DNA from: Lichenicola sp964248625
GTDB lineage: Bacteria > Pseudomonadota > Alphaproteobacteria > Acetobacterales > Acetobacteraceae
Length of the DNA stretch: 64,000 nt
NCBI GenBank assembly: GCA_964248625.1
Contig: CAXTZG010000006.1
Location: 1-64,000 of the forward strand
Reading direction: 5' to 3'
Shown here: in pieces, positions 54,174 through 63,321 of the stretch
How positions within the stretch are numbered: the first letter of the stretch is position 1
Layout: each line of letters starts with the position of its first letter
Program-made: the position numbers and the translations under genes
The notes under the pieces: model-generated
Told to the model about the DNA's origin: nothing
The model's input: the letters and a program-made list of their open reading frames with translations, nothing else
Databases searched by the model: none

Positions 54174-54847
54174 GGATCACGGCCGTTGTCATGGGCAAGG
54201 CTGACGGCCTGCTCACCCGCCGCAGCATCCGGCTGGAGGAGGTGGAGCTGGAAGGCCCGCGCGAGGACGAGGTCCTGGTGCGCATCACCAGTTGCGGCGT
54301 CTGCGGCACCGACCGTGGCTGCATCCACGGGATGGAGCCCTATCCCACCCCCGGCGTGCTGGGCCACGAGGGCGCGGGCACGGTGGAAGCGGCGGGCCGG
54401 CTGGTCGACAACGTACGGGTCGGCGACCGGGTGATGATCGGCTTCCCGTTCTGCGGCACCTGCCGTTCCTGTCGCCGCGGCCACATGCGTTACTGCACCC
54501 AGGGCAAGACGCTGAACTTGAGCGGCTTCCGGAGCGACGGCTCATCGCCCATGGCACGGTCCGATGGGCAGACCCTGGCTGCACGCTTCTTCCAGCAATC
54601 CTCCTGGGCGACGCACACCGTGGCGCTCGGGCGACCAGTGGTGAAGGTGCCGGACGGCATCGATGCCGACCTGATGGGCCCACTCGGCTGCTCCATCAGC
54701 ACGGGCGCAGGCACGATCCTGAACGAGTTGCAGCCCCGTCCAGACTCGTCGGTGGCGATCTTCGGCGTCGGCAGTGTCGGCCTCGCGGCGGTGATGGCGG
54801 CGCAACTCTCGGGCGCCACCACGATCATTGCGCCGCCTTCGCGCTGA
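54170..54847 (+). pseudogene. Truncated zinc-type alcohol dehydrogenase (N-terminal two-thirds)
   Basis: 225 residues are encoded against about 370 normally. The catalytic-zinc ligands are visible: SCGVCGTDRG (Cys), VLGHEGAGTVEAAG (His-Glu), and the four structural-zinc Cys in FPFCGTCRSCRRGHMRYC. This is the FrmA/benzyl-alcohol dehydrogenase subgroup. The Rossmann fold begins (SVAIFGVGSVGLAAVMAAQLSGATTII) and then ends at APPSR-stop. The NAD-binding domain and C-terminal catalytic residues are missing, so the enzyme cannot work as is. Its start overlaps the hydrolase stop by ATGA. Confidence 0.7.
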
Positions 54848-54999
54848 GGGCGGAAGCGACCTTGCAGGCGAGGCGCGCGATCGGTTGAAGCGCCGCGTAC
54901 TGGATGCGCCGGGCTGGGTCATCGGACACTCGGCGGCGAGCACACGCCGCCGGGGATGAACTCATTTCCTGCCGTCAAGGCTGACTCGACGTCAGCCGC

Positions 55000-55515
55000 C
55001 TATTTCGCGCGTGCGTCCCAGGAGGCGATCAGCTCCACCTGCGCCTGCGGGGACATGTTGCGCGCGTTGCCCAGCGTCAACGTTCCATCCGCATTCAGCA
55101 GCTTGCCGTCTGGCGTGAGGATCAGCACCGTCGGAATTTGCTTCACCTTGACGCCGTACTTGGCGGGAATGTCCATGTTGACGTTGAAACGGTCGACATT
55201 GACCATGACCGTCTCGAAATGGCTGTTCTTCCAGGGTGTCACCTGCGGCATCTGCAGCACGCTGTTCAGCATGCGGCAATCGGGACACCAGTTGGCGCCG
55301 AAGTCGATCAGCACGTTCTTGCCGCTCTGTCGTGCCTTGGCAAACGCCGCCGCGACCTGGGCCTGTGCGTCCGCATTCGTATCGTACGGATGTGGATCAG
55401 GCACCGATTGCTGCGCCGGCAGGCCGGATGGCGTTGGCAGCCCCAGCGCCTGGGCCGGAACAGCGATGCCGCCAAGCAACGACGCGGCCAGCATGGTGAT
55501 GGTGAAGCGACGCAT
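55000..55515 (-). CDS. Secreted thioredoxin-fold protein
   Basis: This 171-residue protein uses the second ATG (55515), seven bases after AGGAGG. It has a signal peptide (MRRFTITMLAASLLGGIAVPAQA) and a thioredoxin domain with active site WCPDC (FGANWCPDCRMLNSVL), cis-Pro region QIPTVLILTPDGK and strand FETVMVNVDRFN. It would act as a periplasmic disulfide reductase or in cytochrome maturation-like redox reactions. It is monocistronic, convergent with the truncated alcohol dehydrogenase. Pro at the third CxxC position plus Asp resembles the thioredoxin-like family PF13899. Confidence 0.83.
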   Translation of the reverse strand: MRRFTITMLAASLLGGIAVPAQALGLPTPSGLPAQQSVPDPHPYDTNADAQAQVAAAFAKARQSGKNVLIDFGANWCPDCRMLNSVLQMPQVTPWKNSHFETVMVNVDRFNVNMDIPAKYGVKVKQIPTVLILTPDGKLLNADGTLTLGNARNMSPQAQVELIASWDARAK

Positions 55516-55521
55516 GATCAT

Positions 55522-55936
55522 GCCTCCTTGAAGCTATGAAGCCGGGACAGGTTGGGATTAAGCGATGCGGGTGCCATACGATCGAGATCGTGTCGAGGCT
55601 GGCCGGAACCATGACATGAAGTTGAAGCCGTTGCCGGCATCGGTCATCGGCCGCTTCCCCTCTCATCGACGACCCTGACAGGCCTATCAACAAAGACAAG
55701 GGTCGGCGTCGTTCCAGTCTTCTGCGTCGCGCAGATCCTGCGCCGGATGGCCTTGCGCGGACAAGCACGATCTGCTGTCCCATGCCGATCCGTCGGCAAC
55801 ATACGATTGGGATGGCGATGGCCCGGCCGGCTTGGGCGCGGATCGCAGCCTTCTGTTCGGGCGTCGTGCGATCCGCGCCCGCTGCTGGCCCGTCGCGCGA
55901 CAGCGAAATGTGACGGTGGCACTCATCTCCCCCGTC
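55522..55936. other. Intergenic region between thioredoxin and SDR genes
   Basis: No gene supported. A plus frame at 55750-55840 reads CADKHDLLSHADPSATYDWD, then GDGPAG. The DWDGDG is loosely like a calcium-binding loop, but there is no start and no continuing domain. The minus-strand frames are GC-driven. Confidence 0.35.
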
Positions 55937-56647
55937 TCAGTGCCCCGCGACCCAGCCTCCGTCCACGTGGAGGATTTCACCCGTCACGAAAGAGGCGTCC
56001 TCGAGATACAGCACGGCCCGAACCACGTCGTCGATCTCGCCGACGCGCTTGAGCGGATGAAGCTCCGCCAATCCTTCAAGCGTGTCGGGTGGATGCATCG
56101 GCGTCTTGATGACGCCAGGCGAAACGGCGTTCACGCGGATGCCGCGTCCGGCATATTCGATGGCGAGGCTGCGCGTCGCAGCGTTGAGACCGCCCTTCGT
56201 CAGCGACGCCAGCACCGACGGGAAGGCTGCCATCGCGCGTTCCGCCAGGGTGGTGGTGATCTGGACGATGTGCCCGCTGCCTTGCCGCTCCATCGCTGCG
56301 ATCGCGGGCTGGGTGACGTGGAAAAATCCGTCAAGGTTGGTGGACAGGATCGCGCGATACTGCGCCTCGGTCGTCGCGGTGAACGCGCCGCCTATGAAGA
56401 GGCCGGCGTTGTTCACCAGCGTGTCAACCCGGCCGAACGTCGTCAAGGCTGCATCGATCAGACGCTTGCCGACGGCCGGATCGCCGATATCGCCGGCGAT
56501 CGCCAGCAACGCGGGGTCGGTCGACGGCGCGATCGAGCGCGAGTTGACGACAACGCGATAGCCGCGCGCGCGGAACCCGTCCGCGATGCCGGCGCCGAGG
56601 CCCTGCGAGGCGCCCGTGACGACTGCCACCTTTCCATCCTGCGACAT
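55937..56647 (-). CDS. SDR-family protein lacking the catalytic tyrosine
   Basis: This 236-residue SDR has VAVVTGASQGLGAGIADGFRARGYRVVVNSR, NNAGLFIGG, a Thr-rich IVQITTTLAER at the catalytic Ser position, and LASLTKGGLNAATRSLAIEYAGRGIRVNAVSPG. The Lys is present, but four residues before it, where the catalytic Tyr belongs, is Ala. The C-terminus LYLEDASFVTGEILHVDGGWVAGH is normal. Known SDR subgroups with a similar P-x-x-TKG motif exist, so this is probably a natural variant and not decay. It is divergent from the GH92 gene. Confidence 0.8.
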   Translation of the reverse strand: MSQDGKVAVVTGASQGLGAGIADGFRARGYRVVVNSRSIAPSTDPALLAIAGDIGDPAVGKRLIDAALTTFGRVDTLVNNAGLFIGGAFTATTEAQYRAILSTNLDGFFHVTQPAIAAMERQGSGHIVQITTTLAERAMAAFPSVLASLTKGGLNAATRSLAIEYAGRGIRVNAVSPGVIKTPMHPPDTLEGLAELHPLKRVGEIDDVVRAVLYLEDASFVTGEILHVDGGWVAGH

Positions 56648-57098
56648 TGTGCGGCCTTTCCTTCTGGTGCTCGCGCTTTGGTGTTACCGGCGCGCCGATT
56701 GCAGGGTCGCGCTGCGCTTCGATAGCCGCAAGCCCGTGCGGCATGCCGACGATGCCATGGCACGGATCGCGGCTGAACGGCTGGTGGCGCACCTCGAACT
56801 GTCGGGTTCGTGTGTGCTGCGTCGCATACGCCTCGTCGTGTCGTCCGATCGCCGGAGGGTTCACGGCGGTCGTCATGCCGCTGCAGGAGCGCTGCCGATC
56901 GCAGCGGCCACCCCATCGGCTCTGGCTTGGTTGTCCGGACGATCGACGCACATCCTTTCGGAACTGCATTCACTGCCGGACAGGTCTGAGCGGACATGGA
57001 ACGCGCCGCCACGGCTTGCGATGGGAAGCACTTCGCTACGATGCTCCAGCAGCGACGGTCTGGTCAGACCATCGGATCAGGAACCGGAGAGGCTCGTC
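56648..57098. other. Divergent intergenic region between SDR and GH92 genes
   Basis: 451 bases with no supported gene. Several frames stay open because of GC content and one is continuous with the mannosidase, but they have no homology or start signal. The candidate operator at 57061-57071 lies near the GH92 end. Confidence 0.4.
57061..57071. promoter_or_regulatory. TGGTCAGACCA, candidate GntR (FadR/PdhR-like) operator
   Basis: The perfect TGGT-N3-ACCA inverted repeat, extended to GGTCTGGTCAGACC on the left, matches the consensus shape of PdhR/LldR-type sites (TTGGT-x-TGACCAA). It ends 27 bases before the GH92 start codon, a position suited to repression. Confidence 0.4.
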
Positions 57099-59462
57099 GT
57101 GAAGTTGTTGATTCGTGCGGTCGGCCAGTTCGTGCCGGTTCTCGGCGTCCTGGGCATGTTCGCGATGATTTCCTCGGCCGACGCCGCTCCCACACAGAAC
57201 CTGTCCTCCCCTTTTGCAGACGTCGATCCCATGATCGGCACCGGGCCGGATGGCCACACCTATCCCGGCGCCACGATGCCGTTTGGCATGGTCCAGCTCA
57301 GCCCGGACACGTGGATCGGCGACTTCCATCACTCCTACGCCCATGCCGCCGGCTACCGCTACGAGGACCCGACGATCCAGGGCTTCTCCCACACCCACTT
57401 CTCGGGTTCCGGGCATTCCGATCTCGGCGACGTGCTGGTGATGCCGATAGCCGGCGCGGTGTCGCTCGATCCGGGCGACCCGGACAAGCCCGGCTCCGGC
57501 TACCGCCAGCGCTTCAGCCACGACACTGAGCATGCCGAGCCGGGCTACTATGCCGTCACCCTGTCCGACTCCGGGGTGCGTGCCGAGCTGACGGCGACGC
57601 CGCGTGTGGGCGTGCACCGCTACCGGTTTCCGGAAGGCAGGCCCGCGCACCTGCTGATCGACCTGCGGCAGAGCATCTACAACTATCCCGGCAAGGTGCT
57701 GTGGTCGCGGCTGACGCTGCATCCCGATGGCACCATCACCGGCTTCCGCGAAACCCGCGGCTGGGCCCCCGCCCGTCAGCTGTACTTCGCCATGCGCTTT
57801 TCCCGCACGCCCACCGGCCACGCCTTCATCGATCGCGAGCCCGAGCCGGTGCCGTATCATGGCTTCAAGGGCCCTGGGAACGACCCGGCCGACACCGACG
57901 CCATCGCCGGACGCGGCCTGGTCGGCGTGGTCGACTTCGGCACGCTCGCCGCCCCGCTTGTGGTGGAGGTGGCGCTGTCTTCTGTTAGCGAGGCCGGCGC
58001 GCTCGCCAACCTGCGGGCGGAGGTTCCCGGCTTCGATTTCGACCGTCTGCGCGCCGCCGCCCGCGCCGCCTGGCAGCAGGCGCTGTCGTCGGTGGAGTTC
58101 GACGCCTCAGCGCCGATGCGCCGCACGCTGGCGACCTCGCTCTACCACGCGCTGCTGGCGCCCAGCCTGTCCATGGACGTGGACAACCGCTACCGCGGTC
58201 CGGACAACGCGGTGCACCAGGCGCGCGGTTTCGACTTCGTGTCCACCTTCTCGCTGTGGGACACCTATCGCGCCGAGCAGCCGCTGATGACGCTGATTCA
58301 GCCGACCCGCCGCACGGTGGACGTGGTGGACTCGCTGCTCGCTTCACGGGAAGAAAGCCCGTTCGGGATCCTGCCGATCTGGCAGGTTCAGGGCCAGGAA
58401 ACCTGGTGCATGATCGGCTACCATGCGGTGCCGGAGATCGCCGACGCGGTGCTGAAGGGCATTCCCGGCATCGACCGGAACCGGGCCCTGGCCGCGATGG
58501 TGGCCAGTGCCACCTACGCGCCCTACGGCCACCTGGGCGACTACATGAGGCTCGGCTTCGTCCCGGTGGATCACGACGACGAGGCGGTGTCCAAGACGAT
58601 GGAATACGCCTTCGACGACTGGACGATTGCGCGCACCGCCCGCGCAACGGGCGATGCCGCAACCGCCGATGCCTTCGACAAGCGCGCCCGGAACTGGCGC
58701 AACGTGTTCGATCCCGGCATCGGTTTCGTGCGGCCGAGGCTCGCCGACGGGCGGTTCCGCGACAACTTCGATCCTGCCCGTGCCGGCGCCGGCAGCGGCT
58801 TCACCGAGGGCGATGCGTGGCAGTATTCCTGGTATCAGCCTCAGGATGTGGGCGGCCTGATCAGGCTGCTGGGCGGTGACGATCATCTGGTCGCGAAGCT
58901 CGACGGGATGTTCGACGCCCCCATCGCGCCGCACCAGTACGATGCGGTGGAAGACATGTCCGGCTTGATCGGCCAGTATGTGCACGGCAACGAGCCGAGC
59001 CACCACCTGGCCTATCTCTATGCCTATGCCGGCCAGCCCTGGCGCGGCCAGGCGCGGCTGAAGCAGATCGTCGACAGCCAGTACCGCCCGGCGCCGGACG
59101 GGCTGGTCGGCAACGACGACCTCGGCCAGATGTCGGCCTGGATGATCTTCACCGCGCTGGGCTTCTATCCCGTGACGCCCGGCTCGAACCAATACGTCAT
59201 CGGCCGTCCGTTCGTGAACCGCGCGGTCCTGCACCTGCCGAACGGCAGACAGTTCACCGTCAGCACCGAGGGGCTCTCCGATGCGCATCCCTATGTCGGC
59301 CAGGTGATCCTCGACGGCGCACCGCTGTCCCGCAGTTTCCTGCGCCACGAGGAGATCATGCAAGGCGGCACGTTGCGCTTCGTCATGCAGGCCACGCCGA
59401 ACAAGGAGTGGGCGACAGGCAAGCAGGACCGCCCCTTCTCGACCACGCCCTATGGCGGGTGA
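57099..59462 (+). CDS. GH92 family alpha-mannosidase
   Basis: The GTG at 57099 with GGAGAGG seven bases upstream gives 787 residues and a signal peptide (MKLLIRAVGQFVPVLGVLGMFAMISSADA). The GH92 fold is clear: the N-terminal sandwich DVDPMIGTGPDGHTYPGATMPFGMVQLSPDT, GFSHTHFSGSGHSDLGDVLVMP and the (alpha/alpha)6 domain with FDFVSTFSLWDTYRAEQPL. Further blocks are QGQETWCMIGYHAVPEI, GNEPSHHLAYLYAYAGQPW and NDDLGQMSAWMIFTALGFYPVTPG. Catalytic Glu/Asp and calcium-binding residues lie in GNEPSHH and GNDDLGQMS. It trims alpha-mannose from N-glycan or yeast mannan in the periplasm. The nearby TonB receptor could import the products. Confidence 0.9.
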   Translation: MKLLIRAVGQFVPVLGVLGMFAMISSADAAPTQNLSSPFADVDPMIGTGPDGHTYPGATMPFGMVQLSPDTWIGDFHHSYAHAAGYRYEDPTIQGFSHTHFSGSGHSDLGDVLVMPIAGAVSLDPGDPDKPGSGYRQRFSHDTEHAEPGYYAVTLSDSGVRAELTATPRVGVHRYRFPEGRPAHLLIDLRQSIYNYPGKVLWSRLTLHPDGTITGFRETRGWAPARQLYFAMRFSRTPTGHAFIDREPEPVPYHGFKGPGNDPADTDAIAGRGLVGVVDFGTLAAPLVVEVALSSVSEAGALANLRAEVPGFDFDRLRAAARAAWQQALSSVEFDASAPMRRTLATSLYHALLAPSLSMDVDNRYRGPDNAVHQARGFDFVSTFSLWDTYRAEQPLMTLIQPTRRTVDVVDSLLASREESPFGILPIWQVQGQETWCMIGYHAVPEIADAVLKGIPGIDRNRALAAMVASATYAPYGHLGDYMRLGFVPVDHDDEAVSKTMEYAFDDWTIARTARATGDAATADAFDKRARNWRNVFDPGIGFVRPRLADGRFRDNFDPARAGAGSGFTEGDAWQYSWYQPQDVGGLIRLLGGDDHLVAKLDGMFDAPIAPHQYDAVEDMSGLIGQYVHGNEPSHHLAYLYAYAGQPWRGQARLKQIVDSQYRPAPDGLVGNDDLGQMSAWMIFTALGFYPVTPGSNQYVIGRPFVNRAVLHLPNGRQFTVSTEGLSDAHPYVGQVILDGAPLSRSFLRHEEIMQGGTLRFVMQATPNKEWATGKQDRPFSTTPYGG

Positions 59463-59502
59463 TCCGGCTGGCATTGTCACGTTGGCAGGTCATGGTGAGA
59501 CG

Positions 59503-59703
59503 GGAGCAGAGAACTTGCATCGACCAGCCCGGCGGCGAGAGCGGCAGATGCAGCGCCTCACGTCACCGGAGCAGGCGCAGGAGTTCCTGTCGTCGCACGC
59601 CATGACCTACGGTCATTTCTGAGTGCAGCGATACCGGATGACCGCAGCCCGGTATCGCTGTGCACACGCGACGGCCTTGCGGATCTGGCGTCAGGAGACT
59701 TGC
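59503..59703 (+). mobile_element. IS6-type transposase C-terminal remnant
   Basis: The frame reads GAENLHRPARRRERQMQRLT, SPEQAQEFLSSHAMTYGHF, an in-frame stop, then VQRYRMTAARYRCAHATALR-IW. This matches the C-terminus of IS6-type transposases (AENSH-x-PTRRRERQMQRFKS-x-x-AQRFLS, ...RRHRLTA-x-x-YR). The stop and the absence of the DDE core show it is dead. It differs in subgroup from the 42615-42836 remnant. Confidence 0.65.
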
Positions 59704-60096
59704 GTCCAAGCAGCCGGGTAGCGCCCTTCGGCAACAGCGATGGACTTTCCTGAACTTCAGGCAGTCAAGCTGACAATGCCCGCAGCCGTCACACTCAAGG
59801 CGCGAGACAACGTTTCCATGGCTTCGCTTGGCAACGTCATCAGCCACCTCTGTCGGGGAGCATCCGCTTGCGAGGTGTCTCACTCAATTCGAAGGGCGCA
59901 GAGGTCTGAGTCAAGACGCTATGCCAAGCGTCCCACCACTGCCAGATCGCGTGCTCTGGTGAGCGCTGACCCATCTCAAGACGTGGACTGACACCAAGAA
60001 CGATACCGAGCGTATCCGTTGTCACTAAAATGCCACTGTTTCTGCTGGATGCCGGGGCGGCTTGAAATGCGGCTTGTTTCCATAATTAATCGAATT

Positions 60097-60106
60097 GTAA
60101 CGTTAC
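60097..60106. promoter_or_regulatory. GTAACGTTAC palindrome, candidate LacI-type operator
   Basis: The perfect 10-base palindrome with the central CG typical of LacI/GalR-family sites (consensus form TGTAACGTTACA) sits 59 bases upstream of the TonB receptor start, in an AT-rich stretch with CATAAT at 60081-60086. A LacI-type sugar regulator would fit a glycan uptake gene, but none is encoded in the window. Confidence 0.5.
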
Positions 60107-60164
60107 GACGCGGCACCAAAGGATCGCGCCCTCCCACCCATGCCGCCAGGGGAATGTTCCGACT

Positions 60165-63100
60165 ATGAGATCAGTGCCCCGATATCGACATCACTGCCTG
60201 TCCACTGCGGCCGTCGCCGCCGGCTATCTTGTGCTTGGCACGGCCGGACCTGCCGCAGCCCAAACATCGACCCAGTCGGCCACCCACACCAAGGCCCACG
60301 CGAGGACGCACACCAAGGCCCATAAAACGGCGAGGCGCTCCAAGGCGGCGCAGCCTCCCATTCCAACGACAGCCGGCTCACCGTCCGGCAGCGTCTCGCC
60401 AGCGCCCTTTGGTGCACCCCAGAACAATGCCGCCGCCGCCACCGCGATCCAGAGTTCCGGCACCACCGCAACATCGCCAAGGGACGCGGCGGAGTCGGTC
60501 ACCGTCACCGGCTCGATCCTGCGCAATCCGAACCTGTCCGGCGCCAATCCGGTGACGACCCTGACCGCGACCGACCTGCGACGCCGGGGCATCACCACGG
60601 TGGCGCAGGCGCTGCAGACGGTCACGGCCAACGGGTCGGGGAACCTGCCGGCCAACTTCACCGGCAACGGCGCCTTCGCCGCCGGCGCGTCGGGCGTGTC
60701 GCTGCGTGGCCTCACGACGGACTCCACCCTGGTGCTGATCGACGGGCAGCGCGCCGCCTACTACCCGCTGTCCGACGACGGCGAGCGCAACTTCGTCGAC
60801 ACCAACAGCATCCCGCAATCGATCGTGCAGTCGATCGACGTGCAGCAGGATGGCGGCTCGGCCACCTACGGCGCGGACGCGGTGGCCGGCGTGGTGAACA
60901 TCATCACCAAGAAGCAGATCCAGGGCTTCGATGGCGGCGCCGAGGGTGGTCTTACCCAGCGCGGCGATGCCGGCCACCAGCGGCTCTACGCGAACTACGG
61001 CTACGGCGACCTGAACCACGATAACTTCAACGTATGGATCAACGGCGAGTATCAGCAGGACGACCTGCTGATGAACAATCAGCGCGGCTATCCCTTCAAC
61101 TCCGGCAACCTGAGCGGCATCGGCGGCACCAACGGCAACCCGAACGGCGTGAACTCGGACGGTAGCTTCACCGGCGTCAGCAGCACCGGCACGCGTGTTG
61201 CGGCGGTGCGGCCGGTCACGATCAACAGCGACGGCAGCCTCACGCCGGCCGGATCGGGACTGATCCAGCCGATCAATTCAGCACTCGGATGCAACGGGCT
61301 CACCACCCATGTCGTCGCGCAGGGAACGGTCTGCGAGCAGGACCTGATCCACGACTATGACGTCATCCAGCCGAGCGACCGGCGCATCAGCTCGACGCTC
61401 AAGGCGACGGTGAACCTGGGTCAGGATGCCCAGGGCTACGCCATGTTCACCTACTCGCAGAACCAGGTCTATTTTCCCGGCACGCCGCGCTACATCCGCG
61501 ACCACAGCGAGACCAACGACGTCAGCTTCGCCAACATCACGCTGCCGGTCCGCCTTTCAAACGGCCAGCTCAACCCGAACAACCCGTTCGCGGCGCAGGG
61601 CTTTCCGGCCCAGATCTATTATCGCTTCGGCGACCTCAACCCGACCGAGACCGATTTCAATCAGGTCTTTCGCGGTTCCACCGGCATCAACGGCTCGGTC
61701 CTGTCGCACTGGGGCGGGGATTGGCATTACAATGTCGGCGTCGTCGGCATGGTCGACGATCTGCGCCGCACCCAGACTGGCCAGCCCACCTTCCAGGGCG
61801 TCATCGATGCGGTCGCCAATGGTACCTACAACTTCATGGATCCGTCTCAGAACACGGCGGCGGAGCGCGCCGCCATCGCGCCGACCTCGGTGGTCAACGC
61901 CAGCTCGCAGGAGTATGCGCTCGACGTCGTGGTCTCGAAGGGCCTGTTTGATCTGCCTGGCGGCACGACCACGCTCGGCCTCGGTGGCCAGGCTCGCTAT
62001 GAGTCGCTGTCCGATCCCAGCGCCAACACCGGGATCAACCCGTTCGCGGGGACCCAGCAATACCTGCGCGGCATCAACCCGTTCTTCGCCTTCGGCCAGC
62101 GCAAGGTCGGCTCGACCTTCTTTGAACTCGGGGTCCCGTTCTTCAAGCAGTTCACCGTCGACGTGTCCGGCCGCTACGACAACTACTCCGAGGGCTTCGA
62201 CAACTTCGCGCCGAAGGTCGGCGTGATCTTCAAACCGATCCCGGAGCTCACCCTGCGCGGCACCTACTCGAAGGGCTTCCGGGTACCGAGCTTCGCCGAA
62301 ACCGGCGGGGTCAATGTCGGCTACGTGCCGTCCTCGCCGCTGCCCGACTCGTTCCTGGCCATGCATCAGAACGCCGCCGGCACCAAGCCGGACGCCTACG
62401 CCACGTCACCGCAGATCGGGCTCGAGACCGTAGGCAACCCGAACCTGAAGCCAGAGCATTCCGACAACTTCACCGGCGGCGTGATCCTGCAGCCGAAGCC
62501 CTGGGTCAGCCTGTCGGCCGACTACTACTACATCAAGAAGAAGGACTACATCGTCGCGGCCGACTACACCCAAGCGCTCGACGCCTACTATGCCGGTCTG
62601 AACCCGAGCAACGTCATCGCGGACGTGTCCGATCCCGATCATCCGAGCGCGATGTCGCGCGCCGGCACCGTCACCATCGACTACATCAACGCCGCGAGCC
62701 TCAGCACCGACGGCTTCGACCTGCAGCTCTCCACCAACGTCCATCTGCCGGGCCGGCTCCGGGACGTGCGCTGGATCAGCAGCGGCACCGTGACCTACGT
62801 CAACAGCTACAACATCGACTTCCCCGGCATCGGCGTCGAGCATTATGCCGGCACGCTGGGTCCGGTGAACATCACCTCCGGTTCCGGCACGCCGCGCTGG
62901 CGCACGAGCTGGCTCAACACCTTCATCTACAAGAAGCTGACCGTGGGCGTCGCCACCTACTTCACCAGCGGCTACAAGACGACGGCGGAAGATTCGACCG
63001 GTCCCGGCACCGCTAACAACTGCGCGGACGCGCAGCAGGGATTCACCGGGGACCCGGCGAACTGCAGGGTCAACGGCTTCTGGGACGTGGACCTGACTTT

Positions 63101-63272
63101 CGACTACGCGCTGAACGACAGGCTTCACCTCTACACGAACATCTACAACATCGGCGATTCCGGCCCGCCGCTCGATACCGGCACCTATGGCAGCTACCAG
63201 TACAACCCTGCCTGGGCCGCGGCCGGCATCCTCGGCCGCGAGTTTCGCTTCGGTGTCACCAGCAAGTTCTGA
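60165..63272 (+). CDS. Large TonB-dependent receptor (carbohydrate-type)
   Basis: This 1035-residue outer-membrane receptor has a signal peptide (up to about residue 33, GPAAAQ). It then has an unusual Thr-His-Lys-Ala-rich linker (THTKAHARTHTKAHKTARRS), a TonB-box-like ESVTVTGS at about residue 109, and a plug domain (ITTVAQALQTVTAN, VSLRGLTTDSTLVLIDGQRA, GGSATYGADAVAGVVNIITKK). The barrel carries classical end motifs: LRGTYSKGFRVPSFAE, GNPNLKPEHSDNFTGGVIL and a terminal REFRFGVTSKF. This form (RG-x-x, IDG-R, SATYGADA) is common among polysaccharide- or vitamin-type receptors of alphaproteobacteria. It follows the GH92 mannosidase, suggesting oligosaccharide uptake. Confidence 0.87.
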   Translation: MRSVPRYRHHCLSTAAVAAGYLVLGTAGPAAAQTSTQSATHTKAHARTHTKAHKTARRSKAAQPPIPTTAGSPSGSVSPAPFGAPQNNAAAATAIQSSGTTATSPRDAAESVTVTGSILRNPNLSGANPVTTLTATDLRRRGITTVAQALQTVTANGSGNLPANFTGNGAFAAGASGVSLRGLTTDSTLVLIDGQRAAYYPLSDDGERNFVDTNSIPQSIVQSIDVQQDGGSATYGADAVAGVVNIITKKQIQGFDGGAEGGLTQRGDAGHQRLYANYGYGDLNHDNFNVWINGEYQQDDLLMNNQRGYPFNSGNLSGIGGTNGNPNGVNSDGSFTGVSSTGTRVAAVRPVTINSDGSLTPAGSGLIQPINSALGCNGLTTHVVAQGTVCEQDLIHDYDVIQPSDRRISSTLKATVNLGQDAQGYAMFTYSQNQVYFPGTPRYIRDHSETNDVSFANITLPVRLSNGQLNPNNPFAAQGFPAQIYYRFGDLNPTETDFNQVFRGSTGINGSVLSHWGGDWHYNVGVVGMVDDLRRTQTGQPTFQGVIDAVANGTYNFMDPSQNTAAERAAIAPTSVVNASSQEYALDVVVSKGLFDLPGGTTTLGLGGQARYESLSDPSANTGINPFAGTQQYLRGINPFFAFGQRKVGSTFFELGVPFFKQFTVDVSGRYDNYSEGFDNFAPKVGVIFKPIPELTLRGTYSKGFRVPSFAETGGVNVGYVPSSPLPDSFLAMHQNAAGTKPDAYATSPQIGLETVGNPNLKPEHSDNFTGGVILQPKPWVSLSADYYYIKKKDYIVAADYTQALDAYYAGLNPSNVIADVSDPDHPSAMSRAGTVTIDYINAASLSTDGFDLQLSTNVHLPGRLRDVRWISSGTVTYVNSYNIDFPGIGVEHYAGTLGPVNITSGSGTPRWRTSWLNTFIYKKLTVGVATYFTSGYKTTAEDSTGPGTANNCADAQQGFTGDPANCRVNGFWDVDLTFDYALNDRLHLYTNIYNIGDSGPPLDTGTYGSYQYNPAWAAAGILGREFRFGVTSKF

Positions 63273-63290
63273 GGCTGTCGTCACGAGAGC

Positions 63291-63321
63291 TGAGCGCGCG
63301 GGATATGGTCCCGCGCGCTCA
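63291..63321 (+). terminator. Strong GC-rich hairpin after the TonB receptor
   Basis: TGAGCGCGCGGGA and TCCCGCGCGCTCA pair perfectly over 13 bases around a TATGG loop, 18 bases after the stop codon. CGCTTTGTCTT follows, a weak T-rich tail. This is the best rho-independent-type terminator in the window. Confidence 0.7.

Larger units (their letters stand above)
59463..60164. other. Intergenic region, 702 bases, with IS6 scrap and TonB-receptor control region
   Basis: Contains the IS6-type remnant (59503-59703) and the palindrome at 60097-60106. Short frames at 59740-59991 (plus) and 59840-60025 (minus, SPEHAIWQWWDAWHSVLTQT) have no recognised family. The last 120 bases are AT-richer, in keeping with a promoter. 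Confidence 0.45.

Noticed and set aside
55750..55840. DWDGDG segment considered as an Excalibur-type calcium-binding domain
   Set aside because: No start codon, no Cys pair in the right spacing and no continuing domain.
56586..57098. N-terminal extension of the GH92 frame upstream to 56586
   Set aside because: No similarity to GH92, overlaps the divergent SDR start region, and the GTG at 57099 has a good ribosome-binding site and signal peptide.
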